56,403 nt of DNA from an uncultured Flavobacterium sp. (GCA_947632215.1 CANROJ010000010.1:1-56403); one strand, 5' to 3'; shown: positions 33,502 to 42,695, counted from the first letter of the stretch. Made by a program: numbers and translations. The notes: a model not told the origin generated them from the letters alone.

Positions 33502-33972
33502 ATGATTATTAGACCTGCAACACCACAGGACATGGGTAATGTATTGGAGCTTATAAAAGAACTTGCTACCTTTGAGAAAGAACCACAAGCAGTAATTATC
33601 ACAGAGCAGGATCTAATAAATGATGGATTTGGTCCAACACCACTTTTTCATGTATTAGTAGCGCAAGAGCAAGAAAAAATCATCGGAATGGCTTTGTACT
33701 ATAATAGATATTCTACTTGGAAAGGAAAAACTATCCACCTAGAAGATTTAATAGTAACTCAAAATAAAAGAGGAACAGGTGCGGGAATGGCGCTTTACAA
33801 AGAGATTTTTAAAATAGCTAAAAAACAAAATGTAAAAAGAGTAGAATGGGTAGTTCTTGATTGGAATAAACCAGCAATCGATTTTTATAGATCCACTGGA
33901 GCAAAAGTACTTACAGACTGGAATACAGTTCAAATGGATGAACAAGGAATTAACCATATGTTACAAATATAG
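33502..33972 (+). CDS. GNAT family N-acetyltransferase
   Basis: A 156-residue single-domain acetyltransferase of the diamine-acetyltransferase-like branch. The acetyl-CoA pyrophosphate loop reads R-G-T-G-A-G-M near 93-99, preceded by the beta-4 strand L-E-D-L-I-V. The C-terminal W-V-V-L-D-W-N-K-P-A-I-D-F-Y-R-S-T-G-A segment is characteristic. The substrate (polyamine, thialysine or another amine) cannot be told from the sequence. Three bases before the aspartate kinase gene, so co-transcribed. Confidence 0.88.
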   Translation: MIIRPATPQDMGNVLELIKELATFEKEPQAVIITEQDLINDGFGPTPLFHVLVAQEQEKIIGMALYYNRYSTWKGKTIHLEDLIVTQNKRGTGAGMALYKEIFKIAKKQNVKRVEWVVLDWNKPAIDFYRSTGAKVLTDWNTVQMDEQGINHMLQI

Positions 33973-33975
33973 AAT

Positions 33976-35226
33976 ATGAGGGTATTTAAATTTGGGGGTG
34001 CATCAATTTGCAATGCACAAAACGTAAAGAACGTAGCTCATATACTTAGTGAGTGTGGACATAAGGATCTATTAATTATTGCATCTGCTATGGGCAAAAC
34101 AACTAATGCCTTAGAAAAAGTAGTAGACTCTTATATAAACAGTCCTAATGAATTAGAACAAAGTTTACAAGTGGTAAAAGGTTTTCATATGCAAATCATC
34201 GAAGATCTTTTTTCAGACCAAGAGCACCCTATTTTTAATGAGTTAGAAAAATATTTTCTAGATATTCTATATTTTTTAAACAATAATAAATCCCCAAATT
34301 ATAATTTTATTTACGATCAAGTCGTTAGTCTAGGTGAAATTATTTCTACGCGTATCCTGCATTATTATTTACAACACATTGGTATTAGAAATAACTGGAT
34401 AGATGCACGAGATTTAATTCAAACTGATATCACATACAGAGATGCCAATGTCAACTGGCCACTAACCAAAAATAAAATTAATCAACACATTGATCCTTCT
34501 CAATTATATATTACTCAAGGATTCATAGCGGCAGATCCCAATGGTTTTTCCACTACATTAGGAAGAGAAGGTTCAGATTACTCGGCAGCAATATTGGCCA
34601 ATATTCTAGAGGCTAATAGCGTTACTATTTGGAAAGATGTACAAGGGGTATTAAACGCTGACCCAAGATACTTTGAGCAAACAACACTTTTAGAACAAAT
34701 CTCCTACCAAGAGGCTATTGAACTTGCCTTTTATGGAGCTACTGTTATTCACCCAAAAACCTTACAACCCTTGTTAAACAAAGATATACCTTTGTATGTA
34801 AGATCGTTCCTGCATCCGCAGAAGCAAGGCACAATTGTAAGTAAAGCTTATGGTATAACACCTCATGTACCATGTTATATATTGAAAAAAGACCAACTTT
34901 TAATAAGCATATCTTCCAAAGACTTTTCTTTTATTTTAGAACAAAATATTAGCTTTATATTTCATTTGTTACATCAATTTAATATTAAAGTACATGTAAT
35001 ACAAAATTCAGCTATAAGTTTTAGTATATGTGTCGAAGATAGGTTTAATAACTTCCCTAATCTGGTGAAAGAACTAGAGAACAATTTTAAAGTTAGTTAT
35101 AACCAGAATGTAACTCTCTATACGATTCGTCATTTTGATGCTAATAAGGCAAATGAAATTCTAAAGGATAAAACAATACTTCTAAAACAAGTAAATAGAG
35201 AAACAATGCAAATTGTCACCAAGTAA
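33976..35226 (+). CDS. lysC: Aspartate kinase (monofunctional)
   Basis: Phosphorylates aspartate, the first step toward lysine, threonine, methionine and diaminopimelate. The 416-residue protein has the kinase signature K-F-G-G-A-S (5-10), the substrate segment T-L-G-R-E-G-S-D-Y-S-A-A near 195-206 and D-P-R-Y near 232-235. The region after about 300 is a weakly conserved ACT-type regulatory part, which suggests feedback control by an end product not identifiable here. It is not fused to homoserine dehydrogenase. Co-transcribed with the upstream GNAT gene. The lysC name is a family label and the lysine specificity is not shown. Confidence 0.88.
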   Translation: MRVFKFGGASICNAQNVKNVAHILSECGHKDLLIIASAMGKTTNALEKVVDSYINSPNELEQSLQVVKGFHMQIIEDLFSDQEHPIFNELEKYFLDILYFLNNNKSPNYNFIYDQVVSLGEIISTRILHYYLQHIGIRNNWIDARDLIQTDITYRDANVNWPLTKNKINQHIDPSQLYITQGFIAADPNGFSTTLGREGSDYSAAILANILEANSVTIWKDVQGVLNADPRYFEQTTLLEQISYQEAIELAFYGATVIHPKTLQPLLNKDIPLYVRSFLHPQKQGTIVSKAYGITPHVPCYILKKDQLLISISSKDFSFILEQNISFIFHLLHQFNIKVHVIQNSAISFSICVEDRFNNFPNLVKELENNFKVSYNQNVTLYTIRHFDANKANEILKDKTILLKQVNRETMQIVTK

Positions 35227-35356
35227 AAATACAATAGACACACTAGAAAAAAGTCTAAACTAATAGTATTGTTCTTTTGAAGAATTACTTTACTGATAAT
35301 TTGGCTTTTAATCTTAGCTACCATATGTTTAAGCTCACCTTAGTAAATATTGTAAA

Positions 35357-35920
35357 ATGACACCATTAAACAAATATTCTATATGCTTTTTACCAGATCC
35401 AGCTACTTTGCAAATAGTGGAACACATGAAATACAGTCTTGGGGAAAGTATTGGTTGGTTTAATAGTAAAAACTCTATTGGTCATATCACTATTACAGAA
35501 TTTTCAGCCAATGAACAACAAATCTTATTGGTAAAAAAACACATAGAAAACAGTTGTGCTTATTTCGAGCCTATTTCTACTACTATTTGTCAATTTAATC
35601 ATTTTACTAATGGAGCATTCTACTTAGATTTTGATTCTAATTCTAGCTTGATATTTAAAGAATATGCTAAGCAAATTAACAAAGGAATCCACATAAAGAA
35701 CTCTTATAAAAGTACAACTCCACATTTATCAATTGCCAGGAAACTTACCGCTGCAAAAATAGAACAAGCTTATGAACTCTTTGGCAGGCCCGATTTTTTA
35801 TTACAATGTAATCAAATAGCATTAAGAAGATTAAATCCTTTGAAATTACAATTCGATATCCTTGAAACTTTTACGTTTCAGGCTAAAATAAAACCACAAC
35901 AACAACTAACTTTATTTTAA
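35357..35920 (+). CDS. 2H phosphoesterase / 2'-5' RNA ligase-like protein
   Basis: A 187-residue protein of the 2H phosphoesterase superfamily. Its two catalytic H-x-T/S-x motifs are H-I-T-I (near 43-46) and H-L-S-I (near 122-125), the diagnostic pair. Family members hydrolyse or form 2'-5' or cyclic phosphodiester bonds on RNA or nucleotides; the substrate here is unknown. The C-terminal part ends with a Gln-rich tail. Three bases before the CsaA-like gene. Confidence 0.8.
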   Translation: MTPLNKYSICFLPDPATLQIVEHMKYSLGESIGWFNSKNSIGHITITEFSANEQQILLVKKHIENSCAYFEPISTTICQFNHFTNGAFYLDFDSNSSLIFKEYAKQINKGIHIKNSYKSTTPHLSIARKLTAAKIEQAYELFGRPDFLLQCNQIALRRLNPLKLQFDILETFTFQAKIKPQQQLTLF

Positions 35921-35923
35921 AAC

Positions 35924-36271
35924 ATGCAAAACATTACAAACGACTTAACTTGGGATCAATTTACAAAAGTAGATATGAGAGTTGGCACAATTCTTAAAGC
36001 ACAAATATTTCCTCAAGCTAGAAATCCCGCTTATATAATTGAAATAGACTTTGGTCAAAAAATAGGTATAAGAAAAAGTTCAGCTCAGATTACGGCTTTA
36101 TATAGTACCGAAGAGTTAATAGGTAAACAGATCATTGCCGTTATTAACTTTCCTGAAAAACAAATAGCTACACTAAAAAGTCAATGTCTAATTATGGGAG
36201 CTATACTAGGTAAAGAAGTAACACTTATCACTGTAGATAAGCCATGTGAAAATGGACTCTCAATAGGCTAA
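35924..36271 (+). CDS. CsaA-like tRNA-binding domain protein
   Basis: A 115-residue OB-fold protein matching the CsaA family, small export-related chaperones that bind tRNA as dimers. Visible segments are D-M-R-V-G-T-I near 17-23, A-R-N-P-A-Y-I-I-E-I-D-F-G near 33-45, R-K-S-S-A-Q-I-T near 51-58 and the C-terminal E-N-G-x-x-x-G. Its stop overlaps the stop of the convergent oxidoreductase gene by four bases (CTAA serves both strands). Confidence 0.88.
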   Translation: MQNITNDLTWDQFTKVDMRVGTILKAQIFPQARNPAYIIEIDFGQKIGIRKSSAQITALYSTEELIGKQIIAVINFPEKQIATLKSQCLIMGAILGKEVTLITVDKPCENGLSIG

Positions 36272-36939
36272 TTACCTTTACATCCTTGTTTAATTGTATT
36301 ATTATGTATCTGGATATTCTCCACTATACTAAGTCCTTTGTTTAAGGTCATACTTTCTTGTATCAAACATATTGCTACTTGCTCAACCTTAACAGGCTTG
36401 GCTTTTGTAAATAGATTTAAAGTATTAAATACTTTTAATACAGATACAATCACTTTTTCACCTAAACGTTGTGATTTTGGACGAATTAAAGATCCTGGAC
36501 GAAGGATAACAGTTTTGTCAAAACCTAAGGCTAAAATAGATCTCTCTAACTCACCTTTGGTTCGAAAGTAAAGAAAATTACTCTTACTATTAGCCCCTTT
36601 AGAGCTAACTAAACTAAAACACTTTACTTGCTTTTGTTTACATAGAGTAGCAAAATCTAGTACATATTGATAATCTATCTCGAAAAATCTCTCTTTACTT
36701 CCCGCCTTTTTAATAGTTGTACCCAAAGTACAAAAGGCGATATCAGCCTTATCTATAAAAGAATAATCCCATGCACTTATTTGACTAAAATCAACAATAT
36801 GTTCGTTTAACTTGGAATGTTGTATACCCAAAGCTTTACGTACAAGTACATCTATCCTTTGAATCTTAGGATTCTGTATTAGCTCTAAAGTCAGTGCTGC
36901 TCCTGTTCTCCCAGTAGCTCCTATTACAATTACATGCAT
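36268..36939 (-). CDS. NAD(P)-binding oxidoreductase, TIP30/HTATIP2-like
   Basis: A 223-residue atypical short-chain dehydrogenase-like protein with the N-terminal dinucleotide motif G-A-T-G-R-T-G (7-13) after a hydrophobic beta strand. Further segments are F-C-T-L-G-T-T near 69-75 and V-S-S-K-G-A-N near 112-118, where classical members have Tyr-x-x-x-Lys. The Y-x-x-x-K spacing reads Y-F-R-T-K near 124-128, consistent with the atypical subfamily. The R-P-G-S-L segment follows. The reaction is unknown. It begins directly after the terminator of aspA. Confidence 0.8.
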   Translation of the reverse strand: MHVIVIGATGRTGAALTLELIQNPKIQRIDVLVRKALGIQHSKLNEHIVDFSQISAWDYSFIDKADIAFCTLGTTIKKAGSKERFFEIDYQYVLDFATLCKQKQVKCFSLVSSKGANSKSNFLYFRTKGELERSILALGFDKTVILRPGSLIRPKSQRLGEKVIVSVLKVFNTLNLFTKAKPVKVEQVAICLIQESMTLNKGLSIVENIQIHNNTIKQGCKGN

Positions 36940-36954
36940 AATAAAATAAATAAT

Positions 36955-36988
36955 TAAAAAAAGGTGACCAACTTATGGGCACCTTTTA
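36955..36988 (-). terminator. Intrinsic terminator after aspA
   Basis: On the minus strand AAAAGGTG and CACCTTTT pair, extended by one mismatch and a CC/GG step, followed by a run of T. It begins ten bases past the aspA stop. Confidence 0.8.
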
Positions 36989-36997
36989 AGGCTTACA

Positions 36998-38398
36998 TTA
37001 GACTTTCGAAGGTGCTAACATATGTTTTGGATCAAGAATCTCATCTAAACGCTCCTTACTAAGAAGATTGTTTTGCAAAACAAGCTCATAAACACTTGTT
37101 CCTGTTTCCAAAGCTTCTTTAGCAATTCTGGTGGATGCCTTATAACCTATATAAGGATTCAAAGCAGTGACAATACCAATACTACCTAGAACAAGATCTT
37201 TATTATGCTTTTCATTAGCTTTAATTCCCAACACACATTTAGTCAACAAAGTTTGCATAGCGTTCTCTAACCACTGCATAGACTCCATTACACTATGTGC
37301 TATTACCGGCTCCATAACATTCAATTGCAATTGCGCTGCTTCAGATGCCATAGTAATAGTTACGTCATTTCCTATCACCTTAAAACAAACTTGATTAACT
37401 ACCTCCGGAATAACTGGATTAACTTTACCAGGCATTATAGAAGAACCAGGTTGCATTGCTGGTAACTGGATCTCATTGAGTCCACAACGTGGTCCGCTAG
37501 ATAGTAATCGTAAGTCGTTACATATTTTTGATAGCTTAATGGCTATTTTCTTTAATGCTGCTGAATAGGCAACAAATCCGCTAGTATCAGAAGTTGCCTC
37601 AACTAGATTCTCAGCAGAAATAACGGGTTCGTCTAGCAATATTGCCAAATTCTTAGCACAAAGCTCGGCATAACCTGGAACTGCATTTAAACCAGTACCA
37701 ATAGCAGTTGCACCCATATTAATTTCCAAAAATCCTCTACTTACAGACTCTAAATTAACTATTTCTTTTTCTAAAGTATAAGCAAAAGCTCCAAACTCTT
37801 GCCCTAAAGTCATAGGTACAGCATCTTGCAACTGGGTTCTACCCATCTTTATTACGTTCTCAAATTCTATTGCTTTTACCTGAAATCCTTGTGCTAACTT
37901 TGCTAGAGTCTTTACCAGTTGTTTATTCATGTTGAATAAAGCAACCTTTAAAGCTGTTGGATAAGCGTCATTGGTACTCTGGGAAAGATTTACGTGATCA
38001 TTGGGTGAACAATATTGATATTCTCCTTTTTGATGACCTAATAACTCAATAGCACGATTAGCTATAACTTCGTTAGCATTCATGTTTACTGAAGTACCTG
38101 CCCCTCCTTGAATCATATCAACCGGAAATTCTTGATGTAATTTTCCATCCAGTATTTCTTGACATGCATCGGAAATAGCTTGATAAATCGATTGATTAAG
38201 AATATTCAGCTCGTAATTAGTCTTGGCTGCAGCCCATTTTGTCAAAGCTAAACCATTAATAAATTCAGGGTATTGAAATAATTTACTATTAGATATTTCG
38301 AAATTATCCATTGCTCGTTGGGTCTGTATCCCGTAATAAGCCTGGAGAGGTACCTCCAATTCGCCTATCAGGTCACTTTCTATTCTTGTCGTACTCAT
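36998..38398 (-). CDS. aspA: Aspartate ammonia-lyase
   Basis: Reversible deamination of aspartate to fumarate plus ammonia, feeding the TCA cycle. The 466-residue protein carries the superfamily signature G-S-S-I-M-P-G-K-V-N-P (318-328), whose second Ser is the catalytic base, continuing V-I-P-E-V-V-N-Q, the aspartase form rather than the fumarase form. T-S-V-N-M-N-A-N-E-V-I-A near 105-116 and the G-R-T-Q-L-Q-D-A-V-P segment also fit. An in-frame ATG 72 bases upstream lies inside ychJ and adds an atypical basic extension, so M-S-T-T-R-I at 38398 is used. Confidence 0.93.
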   Translation of the reverse strand: MSTTRIESDLIGELEVPLQAYYGIQTQRAMDNFEISNSKLFQYPEFINGLALTKWAAAKTNYELNILNQSIYQAISDACQEILDGKLHQEFPVDMIQGGAGTSVNMNANEVIANRAIELLGHQKGEYQYCSPNDHVNLSQSTNDAYPTALKVALFNMNKQLVKTLAKLAQGFQVKAIEFENVIKMGRTQLQDAVPMTLGQEFGAFAYTLEKEIVNLESVSRGFLEINMGATAIGTGLNAVPGYAELCAKNLAILLDEPVISAENLVEATSDTSGFVAYSAALKKIAIKLSKICNDLRLLSSGPRCGLNEIQLPAMQPGSSIMPGKVNPVIPEVVNQVCFKVIGNDVTITMASEAAQLQLNVMEPVIAHSVMESMQWLENAMQTLLTKCVLGIKANEKHNKDLVLGSIGIVTALNPYIGYKASTRIAKEALETGTSVYELVLQNNLLSKERLDEILDPKHMLAPSKV

Positions 38399-38448
38399 AA
38401 TTATTGTGTTTCTTGGTTTTTTAATACTGTATTTTATCCTCTGAAAAA

Positions 38449-38820
38449 CTACCCTTCTACGAAGTACCATTTGGAGGCAAACTTCTCGAAATAAGAGTTT
38501 TCAACATGAGTATGCTCTTGACCAAATGCATCTGTGTAGTAAGCTTTAAAGCTAACGTAGTTACCTTGACTTTGTACTATTTCTAATCTATTCCATTTAT
38601 TTTGGGTTGCCCATGCTAAGATATCATTCTTATTATGATATTTTCTAACACTAGGATGTGTAGTGTCCAACAAATACTTAACATCCCCGATTACATAAGC
38701 ACTGTAACGCGAACGCATCAAGGCCTCAGGTGTAGCTGCCTGAGTCTGTTTAGTAATAAGTAATTTACAACACTGTTCAAATAAGAGCTCACTGCCACAA
38801 TAACAAAGTGTATCTTTCAT
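38449..38820 (-). CDS. ychJ: YchJ-family protein (UPF0225, SEC-C motif)
   Basis: A 123-residue protein with an N-terminal zinc-binding SEC-C-like motif, C-Y-C-G near residues 6-9 and C-C near 16-17, followed by the family core P-E-A-L-M-R-S-R-Y-S-A-Y near 31-42. It is shorter than E. coli YchJ and lacks the second, C-terminal SEC-C motif. The C-terminal NTF2-like fold may bind a small ligand or protein. Molecular function is unknown. Two bases after the small gene upstream and 50 bases before aspA. Confidence 0.85.
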   Translation of the reverse strand: MKDTLCYCGSELLFEQCCKLLITKQTQAATPEALMRSRYSAYVIGDVKYLLDTTHPSVRKYHNKNDILAWATQNKWNRLEIVQSQGNYVSFKAYYTDAFGQEHTHVENSYFEKFASKWYFVEG

Positions 38821-38822
38821 TT

Positions 38823-39026
38823 TTAATCTAATTTACTTTGTAATTGTTCAATAATTTTTAAATACTTTCCATACAATACAAGTTCACTATCTATAACAGT
38901 AGTATCAAGCTCTTGGAAAATTATTTCCTTTAGCGTTTGAATTCTTACTAATGCTTCTTGTTTTTGATCTTTAGCAATTAGAGTCATAATCCCCATAATG
39001 TGCCCTTGCAATTGTTGCTCCTTCAT
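38823..39026 (-). CDS. Small conserved-looking helical protein, unknown function
   Basis: A 67-residue open frame starting M-K-E-Q-Q-L-Q-G-H. I do not recognise a family. It is predicted all-helical, with heptad-like hydrophobic spacing and no cysteines or membrane segment. It looks real because it is preceded by a perfect -7 box (39063-39056) and ends two bases before the ychJ ATG, as a first cistron would. Its fate seems tied to YchJ. Confidence 0.6.
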   Translation of the reverse strand: MKEQQLQGHIMGIMTLIAKDQKQEALVRIQTLKEIIFQELDTTVIDSELVLYGKYLKIIEQLQSKLD

Positions 39027-39055
39027 TTTAAATACTTTAATATTGATGTAATAAA

Positions 39056-39063
39056 CAAATATA
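39056..39063 (-). promoter_or_regulatory. -7 promoter box for the small gene-ychJ-aspA unit
   Basis: The minus strand reads TATATTTG, an exact match, 29 bases before the ATG at 39026. No clear -33 TTG at the right distance. Confidence 0.5.
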
Positions 39064-39306
39064 TTTTGTTAATTACTATTTACGTAGGATAAACGTTAAA
39101 AAAAACACACCTATACATGATATATTTTATTTTGACTCCTTTTACACCTCAAACTACGGTATTTTTCTTATTTAGCCTAATGATTTAAAATAAACACCTA
39201 TAAAAATACAATTTTATTCAAAATTAAAAGACCATTTCAGGCTTTTTGTTCTATAGATTTTTTAAGTAAAAAATATAATTGTTTCTTTGTGTTTTAATTT
39301 TTAGCT

Positions 39307-40905
39307 ATGTCAAAGTTTCGTCTATATTTTATCAGCATATCCTTGGTATTTATTACTATACTATTTGCCAACTGTGCAAAAAGAGGAAGTATAAGTGGAG
39401 GTCCAAAAGACACTTTACCTCCTGTTCTAATTCATAGTTTTCCTAAAAACTACAGTACAAACTTTGATAAACAGGAAATAAAAATACATTTTGATGAATA
39501 CATTAAAGTAAACAAGCTTAATCAGTATTTAATCATTTCGCCTCCTATGGAGAACATGCCTGATATTACGCCTATGGGTATTGCAAAAAAGGTATTAACA
39601 ATTCGCTTTAGAGATTCCTTATCTCCAAACACGACGTATAATATTAACTTTGGTGACGCTATTGCAGACAATAATGAAAACAATATCTTCCAGCAGTTCA
39701 AATATGTATTTTCCACCGGAGACTATATCGATTCACTACAACTAAGAGGTAATATCTCTACTGCTCATCAACTAAAAGCAGATAACTTTGTAAATGTTAT
39801 GCTATATGAAGCTTCAAGCTTCAATGATTCTACCGTTTTTAAACAAAAACCCTTATATGTTACAAATACCCTAGATAGCTTAACAAGCTTTGAATTGGAA
39901 AATTTAAAAGAAGGTTATTACAAAATAATTGCCTTAAAAGATAAAAACAATGATTATCTATACAACCCAAGTACAGATAAAATAGCTTTTCTAAAAGACT
40001 CGATATATTTACCTACAAACCAGAAAATAGATCTAGTTCTCTTTAACAGTACACAAGACTTTAAGGCCACTAGACCAAGCCAAATATCATCCAATAAATG
40101 GTACTTACCTTATGTAGGAGAAATAGAGGATTTAGAAATTAAACTACAAGCCAAAGACCTTCTACTACCAAGCACCTATACTTTGTTACCCGGAAAGGAT
40201 TCCTTACAAATATGGTTTGCACCTAAAGAATTTGACTCTTTGCAATTAAGCTTTAATTCTACCCCAGAGACTTTTACTCTTAGACCAAGAGCTCAGCTTA
40301 AGGAAACAGACAGTCTAAATATAAGTGCTACCAATGGTACATTACATTATAACGATATATTACAAATTAGCGCAACCACTCCTATTTTAGACATAGACAA
40401 AGCTAAAATTCTCTTTACAGATAGAGACTCTCTAGATGTGGATTTTGAACTAACTAATAATTATTTAGAACAAAAAATAAACGTAGATTTTCAAAAACAA
40501 GAATCTATGAACTACAATCTAACTTTACTCCCTGGAGCTATTACTGACTTCTTTGGCCAACAAAACGACACCTTGCACTACAGTCAACAAACTGGCCCAT
40601 ACAAGGACTATGGCAATCTAACTCTACATTTAAACAATGTACAAAGCTTTCCTATTATAGTGGATTTAGTTGATGAAAAAAACAAGGTAATCGTTTCTAA
40701 GTACTCCACAGAACAAACATCCTTAGACTTTGATCTACTAACACCTAATACCTACTTAATTCGCGTAAGCTATGATACCAATAAAAATGGCAAGTGGGAT
40801 ACCGGAAATTACTTTTTACAGACTGAGCCTGAAAAAAGTGTTTACTACCCACACCCTATAAGTGTAAGAGCAAACTGGGATTTAGTACAAAGTATTGATT
40901 TATAA
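39307..40905 (+). CDS. Ig-like domain lipoprotein (Big_5 type)
   Basis: A 532-residue secreted lipoprotein. The signal peptide has a long hydrophobic core and ends F-A-N-C, with C23 lipid-modified, followed by A-K-R-G-S-I-S-G-G-P-K-D-T-L-P-P, a mature N-terminus seen in many flavobacterial Ig-like proteins. Residues 40-140 form a bacterial Ig-like domain (P-P-V-L..., F-D-E-Y-I-K-V-N, S-P-N-T-T-Y-N-I-N-F). The rest is beta-rich, ending with a Y-D-T-N-K-N-G-K-W-D-T-G segment. Probably at the cell envelope; function unknown. Single gene, followed by a degenerate and then a strong hairpin. Confidence 0.82.
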   Translation: MSKFRLYFISISLVFITILFANCAKRGSISGGPKDTLPPVLIHSFPKNYSTNFDKQEIKIHFDEYIKVNKLNQYLIISPPMENMPDITPMGIAKKVLTIRFRDSLSPNTTYNINFGDAIADNNENNIFQQFKYVFSTGDYIDSLQLRGNISTAHQLKADNFVNVMLYEASSFNDSTVFKQKPLYVTNTLDSLTSFELENLKEGYYKIIALKDKNNDYLYNPSTDKIAFLKDSIYLPTNQKIDLVLFNSTQDFKATRPSQISSNKWYLPYVGEIEDLEIKLQAKDLLLPSTYTLLPGKDSLQIWFAPKEFDSLQLSFNSTPETFTLRPRAQLKETDSLNISATNGTLHYNDILQISATTPILDIDKAKILFTDRDSLDVDFELTNNYLEQKINVDFQKQESMNYNLTLLPGAITDFFGQQNDTLHYSQQTGPYKDYGNLTLHLNNVQSFPIIVDLVDEKNKVIVSKYSTEQTSLDFDLLTPNTYLIRVSYDTNKNGKWDTGNYFLQTEPEKSVYYPHPISVRANWDLVQSIDL

Positions 40906-40907
40906 AA

Positions 40908-40972
40908 AAAAAGGGTTTGTCTCATGGAGATTATTTCTTCTTTATTTAAGATTTTTTTATGAGATAAAACTC
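40908..40972 (+). repeat. Degenerate copy of the GGGGCTGTCTCA hairpin family
   Basis: A tract plus GGGTTTGTCTCAT (40913-40925) and ATGAGATAAAACTC (40959-40972) form an imperfect inverted repeat round an AT-rich centre. The left arm resembles the terminators at 41025-41070 and 56354-56392. Confidence 0.4.
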
Positions 40973-41024
40973 AATATTTAGAAATATAAAGTGAAAATAA
41001 ATTAGTAAATCCTAATTTAGGATG

Positions 41025-41070
41025 CAAAAAAAGGGGGCTGTCTTCAATTGTGAGACAGCCCCTTTTTTTT
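41025..41070. terminator. Strong terminator between the lipoprotein and amidase genes
   Basis: Stem GGGGCTGTCT / AGACAGCCCC with loop TCAATTGTG, flanked by A7 and T8, so it can work in both directions for the two convergent genes. Confidence 0.9.
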
Positions 41071-41095
41071 ATCATTTTCATTTTAGTAAAAGGAA

Positions 41096-41848
41096 TCAAT
41101 CTGCATCCTGTAAAAATTTGAAACGGTTTCTTGCTTTATTTTGAAGCGCCAAATCTATCTGACAATAAACTAATTGCTCAGCATTAAAACTAGAAACTAC
41201 ATCATTACCTAGGTAGTCAATAGCCTGACTATGCCCACTATATATATTATCATTCTGATCTTCTCCACAACGATTTACTCCCACTACATAACTCATGTTT
41301 TCAATAGCTCTGGCTTTAAGTAAACAATTCCAAGCATTAATTCTTTGATCTGGCCAACTAGCTACATAGATTAACAAATCATATTGTTGGTCAACATTTC
41401 TAGCAAATACAGGAAAGCGCAAATCATAGCATACCAAAGGACATATACGCCATCCCATGTACTCTACAATTAGACGATTCTTCCCTTTGTCATACACAAG
41501 ATGCTCGCCTGCTAAAGAGAATAGATGTCTCTTATCGTAAAAGGCTAAACTCCCGTCGGGGAAAATAAATACTAGACGATTATAAAATTTACCTTCCTCT
41601 TTAACAACTAAGCTACCTGTTAAAGCAAAATTCTTGTTTATGCAAATCTGTTTTAATACTTTGAGCTCCTCACCATCCATGGTAATAAAACAATTCTGTG
41701 GTGTCATGGTAAAACCTGTAGTAAACATTTCTGGTAAAACAACTAAATTAGTTCCTACTTCAACTTTGTCTAACTCTCTTTCGAAATAAGCTAAGTTATT
41801 AGCTATACTTTCCCAAATTAATGGAGCTTGTATTAAGGCTACTTTCAT
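41096..41848 (-). CDS. Nitrilase-superfamily amidase (omega-amidase/YafV type)
   Basis: Carbon-nitrogen hydrolase with the complete catalytic triad E40 (L-P-E-M-F), K106 (Y-D-K-R-H-L-F) and C140 (L-V-C-Y-D-L-R-F-P). The C-Y-D-L-R-F-P and M-F-T-T-G-F segments are those of the omega-amidase branch, which hydrolyses alpha-ketoglutaramate or ketosuccinamate and repairs the waste product of methionine-salvage transamination. The 250-residue length fits. Single gene on the minus strand, 41 bases from the terminator in front of it. Substrate is inferred from the family. Confidence 0.88.
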   Translation of the reverse strand: MKVALIQAPLIWESIANNLAYFERELDKVEVGTNLVVLPEMFTTGFTMTPQNCFITMDGEELKVLKQICINKNFALTGSLVVKEEGKFYNRLVFIFPDGSLAFYDKRHLFSLAGEHLVYDKGKNRLIVEYMGWRICPLVCYDLRFPVFARNVDQQYDLLIYVASWPDQRINAWNCLLKARAIENMSYVVGVNRCGEDQNDNIYSGHSQAIDYLGNDVVSSFNAEQLVYCQIDLALQNKARNRFKFLQDAD

Positions 41849-41896
41849 CTTTAAGCGTTTTTATAAATTTAAAGTTACGGCAATTCCTTTATTAGG

Positions 41897-41936
41897 CGAA
41901 AAAAAAAGCGGTAAGAATTTCTCCTTACCGCTTTAC
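41897..41936 (-). terminator. Intrinsic terminator after sdhB
   Basis: On the minus strand AAAGCGGTAAG and CTTACCGCTTT pair round a short loop, followed by a T9 run. It lies about 20 bases past the sdhB stop. Confidence 0.9.
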
Positions 41937-41954
41937 TTCTATCTTTCTAAAAGC

Positions 41955-42695
41955 TTATAGAGAAGCTTTTAAGTACTCTCTGTTCATACGAGCAATGTTC
42001 TCTAGAGAAATTCCTTTTGGACACTCCACTTCACATGCTCCAGTGTTTGTACAGTTTCCGAAACCTAAATTATCCATTTCGGCAACCATATTTAAAACAC
42101 GATCAGCAGCTTCTACTTTACCTTGAGGTAATAAAGCAAACTGTGAAACCTTAGCAGACACGAAAAGCATCGCTGAAGAGTTTTTACAACTTGCTACACA
42201 AGCACCACATCCTATACAAGTCGCTGCGTCAAAAGCACGGTCTGCATCATGTTTAGGAATTGGAATATTATTAGCATCTTGTGTATTACCAGAAGTATTA
42301 ACTGATACGAATCCTCCAGCATGCTGAATTTTATCAAAAGCAGTACGGTCTACTACTAAATCTTTAATAACTGGGAAAGCTTTAGCTCTAAATGGCTCAA
42401 TGTAGATGGTATCACCATCTTTAAACTTTCTCATATGTAATTGACATGTAGTAATTCCACGGTCTGGTCCGTGTGCTTCTCCATTGATGAATAAAGAACA
42501 CATTCCACAAATACCTTCACGACAATCGTGATCGAATGCTACAGGCTCTTCGCCTTTCTCTACAAGCTCATTGTTTAAAACATCAAGCATTTCTAAGAAA
42601 GACATATCAGGGGAAATGTCTTTGATAGAATAATCAACCATTTTCCCTTGTGCTTTAGCGTTACTTTGACGCCATATTTTTAGTGTAAGATTCAT
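41955..42695 (-). CDS. sdhB: Succinate dehydrogenase iron-sulfur subunit
   Basis: Carries electrons from the flavoprotein to quinone. The [2Fe-2S] ligands are C58, C63, C66 and C84. The [4Fe-4S] and [3Fe-4S] clusters use C160-x2-C163-x2-C166-x3-C170 and C215, C221, C225 ([12 protein letters not shown]). At 246 residues it is of normal length. The Cys-rich arrangement is that of the SQR/QFR type with a single cytochrome subunit. Last gene of sdhCAB, 49 bases after sdhA. Confidence 0.95.
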   Translation of the reverse strand: MNLTLKIWRQSNAKAQGKMVDYSIKDISPDMSFLEMLDVLNNELVEKGEEPVAFDHDCREGICGMCSLFINGEAHGPDRGITTCQLHMRKFKDGDTIYIEPFRAKAFPVIKDLVVDRTAFDKIQHAGGFVSVNTSGNTQDANNIPIPKHDADRAFDAATCIGCGACVASCKNSSAMLFVSAKVSQFALLPQGKVEAADRVLNMVAEMDNLGFGNCTNTGACEVECPKGISLENIARMNREYLKASL

